Origin: Phytomonospora sp040655735
Lineage (GTDB): Bacteria; Actinomycetota; Actinomycetes; Mycobacteriales; Micromonosporaceae
Length of the DNA stretch: 64,000 nucleotides
Direction: 5' to 3'
Assembly: GCF_040655735.1 (NCBI RefSeq)
Contig: NZ_JBFAKK010000004.1
Coordinates: 1 to 64,000 of the forward strand
Shown here piece after piece: positions 32,391-40,077 of this stretch; the stretch's first letter is position 1; the number at the start of each line of letters is the position of its first letter. The notes under the pieces were generated by a model, which was not told the origin of the DNA, did no database searches, and was given only the letters and a program-made list of their open reading frames with translations. Made by a program: the position numbers and the translations under genes.

Positions 32391-32966
32391 CTACCCCTCC
32401 CGCCGGCGCCGGTAGTGCCGCGCAACCCGCACGCGGTTCCCGCACCGCGCCGCCGAGCACCACCGTCGGCGCGGGTGCGCCGGCACGAAGAGCAGCACGC
32501 AGTCGCCCGCCTCGCACTCGCGCAGCCGCGCGACGGCGGGGTCGGCGGCCAGCTCCGCTGCGGCCTCGGCCAGCGCGGCCGCCAGCCGCGCACCCGGCCC
32601 TCCGGCACGGCGCCGAGTCGTGACCACGGCGGAGCCGTCCCACGCCGGAGCCGTCACTGCCGGCGCGGCGTGTTGGGCGTCGGTGAGGCCGGCGAGGGCG
32701 GAGGCGGGGGGTTCGTGCCCGTCGAGGAGTGCCCTCAGCACGGCGGCGGCGTCATCGCGCACCGAGCGCACCGCCAGGAGGTCGGCCTCCGACAGGTCCG
32801 CCGCCTGGGTCCCGGTGAGCTCGGTGAGCTCGGTGATCCGCGCGCCTTGGAGTGCGAGCCAGTCGCGAAGCTGTTGCGGCGTGGCCAGCACGTCGCCGTC
32901 GGCGGTGCGGGTGTTCACCAGGTCGAGGGCGAGGTGCTCGCCGGTGAGGGGTGTGGCGTCGGTCAT
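32391..32966 (-). CDS. ABATE/CGNR zinc-finger putative regulator
   Basis: A 191-residue protein with an N-terminal ABATE domain (L-A-L-D-L-V-N-T-R) and a C-terminal CGNR zinc finger: R-E-C-E-A-G-D-C-V-L-L-F-V, then R-R-R-W-C-S-A-A-R-C-G-N-R-V-R-V. The C-G-N-R motif is intact, unlike the related gene at 14806-15357. TAGCAT lies six bases before the ATG on the minus strand, so the gene is probably leaderless. It is divergent from an alpha/beta hydrolase with a shared operator. Confidence 0.93.
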   Translation of the reverse strand: MTDATPLTGEHLALDLVNTRTADGDVLATPQQLRDWLALQGARITELTELTGTQAADLSEADLLAVRSVRDDAAAVLRALLDGHEPPASALAGLTDAQHAAPAVTAPAWDGSAVVTTRRRAGGPGARLAAALAEAAAELAADPAVARLRECEAGDCVLLFVPAHPRRRWCSAARCGNRVRVARHYRRRREG

Positions 32967-33017
32967 GCACTAATGCTAACTCACCCCCTTGACGCATTAG
33001 GTTTCCCCGACTAGAAA
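32967..33017. promoter_or_regulatory. Shared operator/promoter for CGNR regulator and hydrolase
   Basis: On the plus strand TTGACG (32989-32994) and TAGAAA (33012-33017) are 17 bases apart, a near-consensus promoter for the hydrolase. On the minus strand TAGCAT (32973-32978) lies six bases from the CGNR start codon. CTAATGC and GCATTAG are perfect inverted arms 17 bases apart: the left arm overlaps the regulator's -10 and the right arm overlaps the hydrolase's -35. One bound protein would control both genes. Confidence 0.75.
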
Positions 33018-33045
33018 TTGAGCCGACACCCCAGGAGGAACCGAG

Positions 33046-33927
33046 ATGACCCACCCCGCCATCGCCCGCACCGCCCACCGCAGCATCGACGTCGACGGCG
33101 TCGAGGTCTTCTACCGCGAGTCCGTCCCCACCCGCCCCGACGCCCCCGTCCTGCTGCTCCTGCACGGCTTCCCCTCGGCCTCCCACCAGTACGCCCGCCT
33201 CATCGACACCCTCGGCACCGACCACCGCCTCATCGCCCCCGACTACCCCGGCTTCGGCCGCACCACCGCCCCCGCCGACTTCGCCTACGACTTCGACGCC
33301 CTCGCCGAGGTCACCGAAGCTTTCGTCCAGGCGCTCGGCCTGACCCGCTTCGTCATGTACGTCTTCGACTTCGGCGCCCCCGTCGGCTTCCGCCTCGCCC
33401 TGCGCCACCCGGAGTGGATCGCCGGCATCGTCGTCCAGAACGGCAACGCCTACACCGACGGCCTCACCCAGGGCGCCCGCGACTTCATCGCCCTGCGCCC
33501 CGAGGACGACGGCGCCGAGGAGACCATCCGCGGGCTGCTCACTCTCGAAGGCACCAAGGGCCAGTACCTCGCCGGCACCCGCGACCCCGCCTCGATCGCA
33601 CCCGACGGCTGGACCCTCGACCAGCACTACCTCGACCTCCCCGGCCGCAAGGAGGCGCAGATCGCGCTCGCCTTCGACTACCGGACCAACGTGAACTGCT
33701 ACTCCGCCTGGCAGGCGTGGCTGCGCGCGCACCGGCCGCCGACGCTGATCGTGTGGGGCACCGGTGACCCCTTCTTCGGCCCCGACGGCGCCCGCGCCTT
33801 CCTGCGCGACGTGCCCGGCGCCGAACTGCACCTCCTCGACACCGGCCACTTCGCGCTCGAAGAGGACCTCGGCCCGATCGCGGCGCTGGTCGGCGACTTC
33901 CTCGACCGGACCTGGCCCCGGGACTAG
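33046..33927 (+). CDS. Alpha/beta hydrolase with Asp nucleophile (epoxide hydrolase/dehalogenase-like)
   Basis: A 293-residue hydrolase. The oxyanion region is L-L-H-G-F-P-S-A-S-H; the nucleophile elbow reads Y-V-F-D-F-G-A-P-V-G-F, giving Asp108 rather than Ser, as in haloalkane dehalogenases and epoxide hydrolases. The probable acid is in G-T-G-D-P-F-F and the base in D-T-G-H-F-A-L-E-E. A clear AGGAGG ribosome site precedes the ATG. The divergent CGNR protein probably regulates it. Confidence 0.92.
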   Translation: MTHPAIARTAHRSIDVDGVEVFYRESVPTRPDAPVLLLLHGFPSASHQYARLIDTLGTDHRLIAPDYPGFGRTTAPADFAYDFDALAEVTEAFVQALGLTRFVMYVFDFGAPVGFRLALRHPEWIAGIVVQNGNAYTDGLTQGARDFIALRPEDDGAEETIRGLLTLEGTKGQYLAGTRDPASIAPDGWTLDQHYLDLPGRKEAQIALAFDYRTNVNCYSAWQAWLRAHRPPTLIVWGTGDPFFGPDGARAFLRDVPGAELHLLDTGHFALEEDLGPIAALVGDFLDRTWPRD

Positions 33928-34012
33928 CGACGGTGTCGCCTTGCGCACAATCGTTTGTCCGGCGTGAGGCCACTGGAGACGATGACCTTCCGGCGAGGGA
34001 AAGGCCGCTCAC

Positions 34013-34450
34013 ATGAGGATCCGCTACTCCGGACGCGTGGCGCTGCTCGTCTCGGCGCTCATCGTCGCGATCACCGCGGCCGTCAACGCGTTCCGCTCGG
34101 CGCCGGAGCCGTTCTGGCCCTTCGTCGTCGCGGGGCTCGCCGCGGTCCTCATCGTCTTGGTGAACCTGTTCTTCCTGGCCTACGGCTGGGCGAAGGTCGA
34201 CGAGAGCGGTGTGGCCTACCGGGGCAGGTACGGGGGCTTCCAGAGCGGGCGGTTCCTGGCCGAGGGCGAGTGTCTGGTGATCGCCGGTGCCCGGGTGTTC
34301 GTGCGCAAGCCCGACGGGACTCTGGAGGGGACGGGGCTGGTCCGCTGGATGGTCGCCGGCCGCGACTGGCGCCGCCTGGAGGGCATGCTGCCGACGGTGG
34401 AGCGCGGCTCGGGCCCGGTCGTCCCCGCGTCCCGGCCCACGTCGCGCTGA
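34013..34450 (+). CDS. Small membrane protein of unknown function
   Basis: A 145-residue protein with two hydrophobic segments in the first 60 residues (A-L-L-V-S-A-L-I-V-A-I-T-A and F-V-V-A-G-L-A-A-V-L-I-V-L) and a soluble C-terminal domain with beta-rich character (G-V-A-Y-R-G-R-Y-G-G-F). This resembles actinobacterial PH-like membrane proteins, but I cannot name the family. GGAAAGG lies eight bases before the ATG. Confidence 0.8.
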   Translation: MRIRYSGRVALLVSALIVAITAAVNAFRSAPEPFWPFVVAGLAAVLIVLVNLFFLAYGWAKVDESGVAYRGRYGGFQSGRFLAEGECLVIAGARVFVRKPDGTLEGTGLVRWMVAGRDWRRLEGMLPTVERGSGPVVPASRPTSR

Positions 34451-34451
34451 C

Positions 34452-34790
34452 TCAGTCGCAGCACCACGGTCCGTCGCAGGGGTCGCCGCGCTCGCTGCCG
34501 TAGGCGGCGAACCCGGAGATGGGAGCCACGGCCTCCCATGCCTCGTCGGCGTCGAGCGGCGGCGCGGCGCGCGAGGCCGGTGAGCGCAACGATGCCGGGG
34601 TGCTGTCCAGGTCGCACAGCGGTACTCCGCCGACGAACAGCGTCCACATGGGATGGTCGGGGAAGCCGTTGAGCCGCAGGACGCACCACGCCCCGCCGGC
34701 CCGCAGTGCGGCGGGGAAGCGCCCCTGTCCGGTCTCGCGCCAGACCGCCCGTTCGCCGGTGAGACCGTTGAGCCCGGTGAGTTCGTCCAC
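34452..34790 (-). CDS. Small protein of unknown function
   Basis: A 112-residue protein from a GTG at 34790 with only a weak ribosome site. It contains E-R-A-V-W-R-E-T, then W-C-V-L-R-L-N-G-F-P-D-H-P-M-W-T-L-F, and ends C-D-G-P-W-C-C-D. The middle is a plausible folded beta domain seen in actinobacterial hypothetical proteins. It lies between the membrane-protein gene and the IclR gene, 17 bases from the latter's stop on the same strand. Confidence 0.7.
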   Translation of the reverse strand: MDELTGLNGLTGERAVWRETGQGRFPAALRAGGAWCVLRLNGFPDHPMWTLFVGGVPLCDLDSTPASLRSPASRAAPPLDADEAWEAVAPISGFAAYGSERGDPCDGPWCCD

Positions 34791-34807
34791 CCGTCGAGTC
34801 TGCCGGG

Positions 34808-35587
34808 TCAGACGTGCCCCATGCCGCCGACCAGTCCGCGAATCAGCCCCACCAGGGTCTCGATCCGCTCGCGGGTGGCGTGCCCGGTCAGCAGTGAGGT
34901 GCTGACCGCGAACGGCTGCGTCTCGGCGGGAAGGCCGGGGACCGCGACGGCGAGGCAGGTGATGCCGTCGGTGGTCTCCTGGTCGTCGACGGCGTAGCCG
35001 CGCTCCCGGGTCTCGTGCAGTGCTTCGATCAGCGCGTCGATGCCGGTGATGGACCGGCCGGTGTAGGCGGGAAACGGCTCCAGGCCGGCGAGCATTTCCC
35101 GGACGCGGTCGTCGGGGAAACCCGCGAGCATCGCCTTGCCCAGCGCGGTGCAGGTCGCCGAGATCCGCGACCCGACGCGGCTGGTGATGCGCAGCGGCTG
35201 GCGCCCTCCGTGGATGGCCAGGTAGACCACGTCGGTGCCTTCGAGGGTGCCCAGCTGGAGGGTCTCGTCGATGGGCGTCATCCGCCGCGTCCAGGTGCCG
35301 AACTCGCGCACCGGGTCGAGGGTGTCGAGGTAGGCCTGGGACAGGGCGACCAGGCCGGGACCGAGGACGAAGCCGTTGCCGCCTGCGCGGATCAGCCCGA
35401 TGGCGGCCAGGGCCGTGCACACGTTGACCGTCGAGGAGCGCGGGATGCCTCCGGCGGCCTTCGCGAGTACGGCGGGGGTGAGGGGCTGTCCGCCGGCGTC
35501 GGCGAGCGCTCGGAGGATGGCTCCGGCGCGCAGGACGGCGGGTGCGGGGGTGGCGCTGTCCCAGCCGTTGAGGTCATGAGTGCCCAT
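34808..35587 (-). CDS. IclR-family transcriptional regulator
   Basis: A 259-residue regulator with an N-terminal winged helix (V-L-R-A-G-A-I-L-R-A-L-A, then I-P-R-S-S-T-V-N-V-C-T-A-L) and a C-terminal IclR effector domain (A-T-C-T-A-L-G-K-A-M-L-A, then G-I-T-C-L-A-V-A-V-P). IclR proteins commonly control carbon-source operons divergent from them. Here the divergent MFS-dehydratase-SDR-FAH-LarA operon is the obvious target, with the GTCAATATATTGAC sites between. Confidence 0.94.
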   Translation of the reverse strand: MGTHDLNGWDSATPAPAVLRAGAILRALADAGGQPLTPAVLAKAAGGIPRSSTVNVCTALAAIGLIRAGGNGFVLGPGLVALSQAYLDTLDPVREFGTWTRRMTPIDETLQLGTLEGTDVVYLAIHGGRQPLRITSRVGSRISATCTALGKAMLAGFPDDRVREMLAGLEPFPAYTGRSITGIDALIEALHETRERGYAVDDQETTDGITCLAVAVPGLPAETQPFAVSTSLLTGHATRERIETLVGLIRGLVGGMGHV

Positions 35588-35625
35588 GGTCGCCCAATCT
35601 ACGAGGCGGAGGCGAGTCCTCTGCC

Positions 35626-35682
35626 GTCAATATATTGACAGGTGTGCAGTATATTGACAACCCTGGTCGTGATCATTACCGT
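35626..35682 (+). promoter_or_regulatory. IclR operator sites and promoter of the sugar-acid operon
   Basis: GTCAATATATTGAC (35626-35639) is a perfect 14-base palindrome. A second copy, CAGTATATTGACA (35647-35659), shares its right half. TTGACA (35654-35659) in the second copy and TACCGT (35677-35682) are 17 bases apart, a good promoter for the MFS gene. A regulator bound at the second site would cover the -35. Confidence 0.8.
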
Positions 35683-35723
35683 CGTGTGGCACCGGACTCG
35701 ATCCCCGAACAAAGGAGTTCGCG

Positions 35724-37058
35724 ATGTCATCCCCGGCACCCGCCGCCGCACCGGCGTCCCGGCCGGCACCCCGAGGCGCGAGCCGCATGCGCTGGGCGAT
35801 CATCTGGCTCGCCTTCGCCGGCCTCACGATCAACTACCTCGACCGCTCCAGCATCAGCGTCGCGCTGCCCTTCATGGGCGAGGACATCCACCTCGACAAG
35901 ACCCAGCAGGGCCTCATCCTCGCCGCGTTCTTCTGGTCGTACGACTTCTGCCAGCTCGCGGCCGGCTGGTACGTCGACAAGGTCGGCCCCCGACGCTCCT
36001 TCAGCATCGCCGCCGTGTGGTGGTCGATCTTCACCATGGTCACGGCCGCAGTGCACAGCTTCTGGACCCTCATCGCCGCCCGGCTCCTCCTCGGCATCGG
36101 CGAGAGCCCGGCGCCGGCCACCTCCGCCAAGGTCGTCGCGACCTGGTTCCCCCAGCGCGAGCGCGGCCTGGCCACCGGCATCTGGGACTCCGGCTCCCGC
36201 GTCGGCGCGGTCATCGCCATTCCGGTGGTCACCCTGATCATCCACTTCGCCGGCTGGCGCACGACCTTCATCATCATCGGCATCCTCGGCCTCGCGTGGG
36301 CCCTGGGCTGGTGGAAGGCCTACCGCGACCCCGACAAGCACGCCCGCGTCAACGCCGAGGAGCTCGCCTACATCCGCGAGGGCGGCGCGCGCGTCGCCGA
36401 GGCCGACGACGAGGCGGCCGCGAAACTCCCGTGGCGCAGGCTCTTTCGCTACCGCACGGTCATCGGGATGATGTTCGGCTTCTTCTGCCTCAACAGCGTC
36501 ATCTACTTCTTCATCACCTTCTTCCCGACCTACCTCGTCGAGGAGCGCGACTTCAGCCTCCTCAAGCTCGGCTTCTTCGGGATGATCCCCGGCATCTGCG
36601 CGGTGCTGTCGGGCTGGCTCGGCGGCTGGCTCGCCGACCGGGCGATCCGCCGCGGCGTGTCGGTCACGAAGGTCCGCAAGACCATCATCGTCGCCGGCAT
36701 GGCGGGCGGCTCGGTCATCATCGCGGCCGTGATCGTCCCGCAGGCGTGGATGGCGCTGGCCCTGCTGTCGCTGGCCTACGCCTCCCTCACCTTCGCCGGG
36801 ACCGGCATCTGGGCCCTGCCCGCCGACGTCGCGCCCAGCTCCGCGCACGTCGCCTCGATCGGCGGTATCCAGAACTTCGCCTCGAACTTCGCCGGGATCC
36901 TCACCCCGATCATGGTCGGCTACCTCGCCGACGAGACCGGCTCGTTCGTCATGCCGCTGACCATCATCGGCGTCATCGCGCTCATCGGCGCGCTGAACTA
37001 CCTGTTCGTCGTCGGCAAGATCGAACCCCTACCCGTGGCGCGCGCCGCCACCCGCTAG
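35724..37058 (+). CDS. MFS sugar-acid transporter (ACS family type)
   Basis: A 444-residue major facilitator with twelve hydrophobic segments. The N-terminal I-N-Y-L-D-R-S-S-I-S-V-A motif and the loop D-K-V-G-P-R-R-S are diagnostic of the anion:cation symporter family that carries galactonate, glucarate and related hexonates. It is the first gene of the IclR-controlled operon. The neighbouring enzymes suggest L-fuconate or a related 6-deoxy sugar acid as substrate, an inference from context. Confidence 0.93.
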   Translation: MSSPAPAAAPASRPAPRGASRMRWAIIWLAFAGLTINYLDRSSISVALPFMGEDIHLDKTQQGLILAAFFWSYDFCQLAAGWYVDKVGPRRSFSIAAVWWSIFTMVTAAVHSFWTLIAARLLLGIGESPAPATSAKVVATWFPQRERGLATGIWDSGSRVGAVIAIPVVTLIIHFAGWRTTFIIIGILGLAWALGWWKAYRDPDKHARVNAEELAYIREGGARVAEADDEAAAKLPWRRLFRYRTVIGMMFGFFCLNSVIYFFITFFPTYLVEERDFSLLKLGFFGMIPGICAVLSGWLGGWLADRAIRRGVSVTKVRKTIIVAGMAGGSVIIAAVIVPQAWMALALLSLAYASLTFAGTGIWALPADVAPSSAHVASIGGIQNFASNFAGILTPIMVGYLADETGSFVMPLTIIGVIALIGALNYLFVVGKIEPLPVARAATR

Positions 37059-37087
37059 ACAGTTCAGAGAAGAGAGGAAGCACCCGC

Positions 37088-38383
37088 ATGCCACGCATCA
37101 CGGCGATCGACACGCACGACGTGCGATTCCCGACCTCGGCGGAACAGGCCGGCTCGGACGCCATGCATCCCGACGGCGACTACTCCGCCGCCTACCTGAC
37201 CCTGCGCACCGACCACCCCGAAGGGCACGAGGGGCACGGGTTCACGTTCACCATCGGGCGCGGCAACGACATCTGCGTCGCCGCGATCGAGGCCATGGGA
37301 GCCACCCTCATCGGCCTCGACCTCGACGAGGCCTTCGCCGACATGGGCGCCTTCGCCCGCCGCCTCACCGGCGACTCCCAGTTCCGCTGGCTCGGCCCGG
37401 AGAAGGGCGTGGTGCACCTGGCCGCCGGCGCCCTGATCAACGCGATGTGGGACCTCTACGCCCGCGTCGAGGGCAAACCGGTCTGGAAGCTCCTCGCCGA
37501 CATGACCCCCGAGCAGATCGTCGCGCTCGTCGACTGGCGCTACCTCTCCGACGCGCTCACCCCCGCCGAGGCCCTCGAACTGCTGGCCGCCAAGGCAGGC
37601 GGAAAGGCCGAACGCGAGGCCGAACTCATCGCCACCGGCTACCCCGCCTACACCACCTCCCCGGGCTGGCTCGGCTACGACGACGCGAAGATGGTCACCC
37701 TCGCCAGGCAGGCCGTCGCCGAGGGCTTCACCATGATCAAGCTCAAGGTCGGCGGCAACGTCGAGGACGACGTGCGCCGCTTCCGCGTCGCCCGTGAGGC
37801 CGTCGGACCCGACATCCGCCTGGCCAGCGACGCCAACCAGAAATGGGACGTCGCCGAGGCCATCGACTGGATGGGCCGCCTCAAGGAGTTCGACCCGTAC
37901 TGGATCGAGGAGCCCACCGCGCCCGACGACATCCTCGGCCACGCCGCCATCCGCCGAGGCGTCGCGCCGATCAAGGTCGCCACCGGCGAGCACGCCCACA
38001 ACCGGATCCTGTTCAAGCAGCTTCTCCAGGCCGAGGCCCTCGACGTCGTCCAGATCGACGCCGCCCGCGTCGCCGGCGTCAACGAGAACATCGCGATCCT
38101 GCTGCTCGCCGCCAAGTTCGGTGTCCCGGTGTGCCCGCACGCCGGGGGAGTGGGGCTGTGCGAACTGGTGCAGCACCTGTCCATGTTCGACTTCATCGCC
38201 GTCTCCGGCAGCCGCGACGACCGCGCCATCGAGTCGGTCCCGCACCTCCACGAGCACTTCGAGGACCCCATCGTCGTCGAGAACGCCGCCTACCGCGCGC
38301 CGACCGCCCCCGGTTTCAGCGCGAAGATGAAGGAGACCTCCCTGAGCGCCCACGCCTTCCCCGGCGGGAAGGTGTGGTCGTGA
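37088..38383 (+). CDS. L-fuconate dehydratase-like enolase-superfamily enzyme
   Basis: A 431-residue enzyme of the mandelate-racemase subgroup, dehydrating a sugar acid to its 2-keto-3-deoxy form. Catalytic residues are visible: Lys218-x-Lys220 (I-K-L-K-V-G), metal ligands Asp248 (S-D-A-N-Q-K-W), Glu274 (I-E-E-P-T) and Glu301 (G-E-H-A-H-N-R), and His351 (P-H-A-G-G-V-G-L-C-E). The P-H-A-G-G-V-G-L-C-E block and N-Q-K-W are typical of L-fuconate dehydratases/ENOSF1. A purine-rich AGAGGAAG precedes the ATG. Confidence 0.92.
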   Translation: MPRITAIDTHDVRFPTSAEQAGSDAMHPDGDYSAAYLTLRTDHPEGHEGHGFTFTIGRGNDICVAAIEAMGATLIGLDLDEAFADMGAFARRLTGDSQFRWLGPEKGVVHLAAGALINAMWDLYARVEGKPVWKLLADMTPEQIVALVDWRYLSDALTPAEALELLAAKAGGKAEREAELIATGYPAYTTSPGWLGYDDAKMVTLARQAVAEGFTMIKLKVGGNVEDDVRRFRVAREAVGPDIRLASDANQKWDVAEAIDWMGRLKEFDPYWIEEPTAPDDILGHAAIRRGVAPIKVATGEHAHNRILFKQLLQAEALDVVQIDAARVAGVNENIAILLLAAKFGVPVCPHAGGVGLCELVQHLSMFDFIAVSGSRDDRAIESVPHLHEHFEDPIVVENAAYRAPTAPGFSAKMKETSLSAHAFPGGKVWS

Positions 38384-38453
38384 CCATGTCGAAGCAGCAC
38401 GCGGCCCTCGCCCCTCGCACAGCGGATCCGGTGACCGCGGGAAAGGACAAGTC

Positions 38454-39200
38454 ATGAGCGACCGGCCCCTCGCGTTCGTCACCGGTGCCGCCTCCGGCAT
38501 CGGCTACGCCACCGCCCTGCGCCTCGCGCGCGCCGGCTACGGCATCACCGCGGCCGACGTCGACGCCGTCGGCCTCCAGCGCACCGCGCACGCCATCGAG
38601 GAAGCGGGCGGGTCGGCGACCGTCCACGCCTTCGACATCCGCGACGACACCGCCCTGGCCGCCGTGCTCGACGAGACCGGCACCCCCGCCGTCCTGGCCA
38701 ACATCGCCGGCGTGGGCGTCGCGGCGCCGCTGGCCGACACCAGCACCGAGGACTGGGACCGCATCATCTCCATCAACCTCACCGCGGTCTTCACCACCTG
38801 CCGCGCCGTCATCCCGCGCATGCTCGAAGCCGGCGGCGGCAACATCGTCAACGTCGGCTCGGTCGCCGGGGTCGTCGGCGTCGCCAACCGCGCCGCCTAC
38901 TGCGCCTCCAAAGGCGGCGTCATCTCCCTGACCCGCTCCATCGCCGCCGACTACGCCGCCAAGGGCATCCGCGCCAACGCCATCTGCCCCGGCACCGTCG
39001 CCAGCGAATGGATCGGCAAGATCCTCGCCGACGCGCCCGACCCCGAGGCCACCCGCCGCGCCATGGAGGCCCGGCAACTCGACGGACGCATGGGCAGCCC
39101 CGACGAGGTCGCCGCCGGAATCGCCTTCCTCGTCAGCGAGGACGGCCGCTTCGTCAACGGCACCGCCTTCGTCATGGACGGCGGCATGACCTCCGTCTGA
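38454..39200 (+). CDS. SDR dehydrogenase, probable deoxy-sugar-acid dehydrogenase
   Basis: A 248-residue classical SDR with T-G-A-A-S-G-I-G-Y at residues 10-18, the N-x-A-G motif (N-I-A-G), the catalytic Ser (V-G-S-V-A-G) and Y-C-A-S-K, and the C-terminal D-G-G-M-T. In the non-phosphorylative L-fucose route an SDR oxidises 2-keto-3-deoxy-L-fuconate at C4; L-fucose dehydrogenase is another possibility. The gene lies between the dehydratase and FAH hydrolase, which favours the first role. GGAAAGGACAAGTC precedes the ATG. Confidence 0.92.
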   Translation: MSDRPLAFVTGAASGIGYATALRLARAGYGITAADVDAVGLQRTAHAIEEAGGSATVHAFDIRDDTALAAVLDETGTPAVLANIAGVGVAAPLADTSTEDWDRIISINLTAVFTTCRAVIPRMLEAGGGNIVNVGSVAGVVGVANRAAYCASKGGVISLTRSIAADYAAKGIRANAICPGTVASEWIGKILADAPDPEATRRAMEARQLDGRMGSPDEVAAGIAFLVSEDGRFVNGTAFVMDGGMTSV

Positions 39201-39241
39201 CCCGCGGCCCCCCACCCACAGCCTCCACAAAGGACACCACC

Positions 39242-40075
39242 ATGCACCTCGTCACCCACGACGACAACGGCACCGAGACCCTCGGCGTCCTCCGCGACGG
39301 ACACGTCCACGCCGTCACCGGCGCCGCTACCATGGCCGAACTCATCGAAACCCCCGGCGCCCTCGACAAGCTCACCGTCGCGCCCGAAGGCACACCCCTG
39401 GCCGACGTGCGCCTCCTCGCGCCCCTCCCGCGTCCCCGCAACGTCATCTGCATCGGCCGCAACTACCGCGAACACGCCGACGAGGAGGGCACCGAGACAC
39501 CCGCCGAACCCGCCGTGTTCCTCAAGACCACCACCAGCGTCGTCGGACCCGGCCACGACATCACCTGGGACCCCGCCTATACCGCCCAGGTCGACTACGA
39601 GGCCGAGCTCGCCGTGATCATCGGGCGCACCGCCCGGCACGTCGACGAGTCGCAGGCGCTGTCGTACGTCTTCGGGTACACCTGCCTCAACGACGTCAGC
39701 GCGCGCGACCTCCAGTTCGGCGACCTCCAGTGGTCGCGAGGGAAGTCCCTCGACACCTTCTGCCCGATGGGGCCCGCGCTGGTGACGGCCGACGAGGTCG
39801 CCGACCCGCAGAGCCTCGACATCCGCTGCGTCCTCAACGGCACGACCGTCCAGGAGGCCAACACCGAGGTCATGTACCACTCGGTCGCCAAGATCATCGC
39901 CCACTGCTCGCGCGCCTTCACCCTCCACCCCGGCGACGTCATCGCCACCGGGACCCCGGGCGGCGTCGGCATCTTCCGCGACCCGCCGCTGCTGCTCGGC
40001 GACGGCGACGAGGTCGTCATCGAGATCGACGGCATCGGGCGCCTGGTCAACCGCTGCCGCACCGAGAAGGCCTGA
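39242..40075 (+). CDS. Fumarylacetoacetate-hydrolase-family enzyme
   Basis: A 277-residue FAH-fold hydrolase. It has the family core I-G-R-N-Y-R-E-H, metal ligands in Y-E-A-E-L-A-V (two Glu) and N-D-V-S-A-R-D, and the T-G-T-P-G-G-V-G motif. In the L-fuconate/L-rhamnonate diketo pathways such enzymes cleave 2,4-diketo-3-deoxy acids to pyruvate and lactate, fitting the order dehydratase-SDR-FAH here. Three bases before the next gene's GTG indicate coupling. Confidence 0.93.
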   Translation: MHLVTHDDNGTETLGVLRDGHVHAVTGAATMAELIETPGALDKLTVAPEGTPLADVRLLAPLPRPRNVICIGRNYREHADEEGTETPAEPAVFLKTTTSVVGPGHDITWDPAYTAQVDYEAELAVIIGRTARHVDESQALSYVFGYTCLNDVSARDLQFGDLQWSRGKSLDTFCPMGPALVTADEVADPQSLDIRCVLNGTTVQEANTEVMYHSVAKIIAHCSRAFTLHPGDVIATGTPGGVGIFRDPPLLLGDGDEVVIEIDGIGRLVNRCRTEKA

Positions 40076-40077
40076 CC

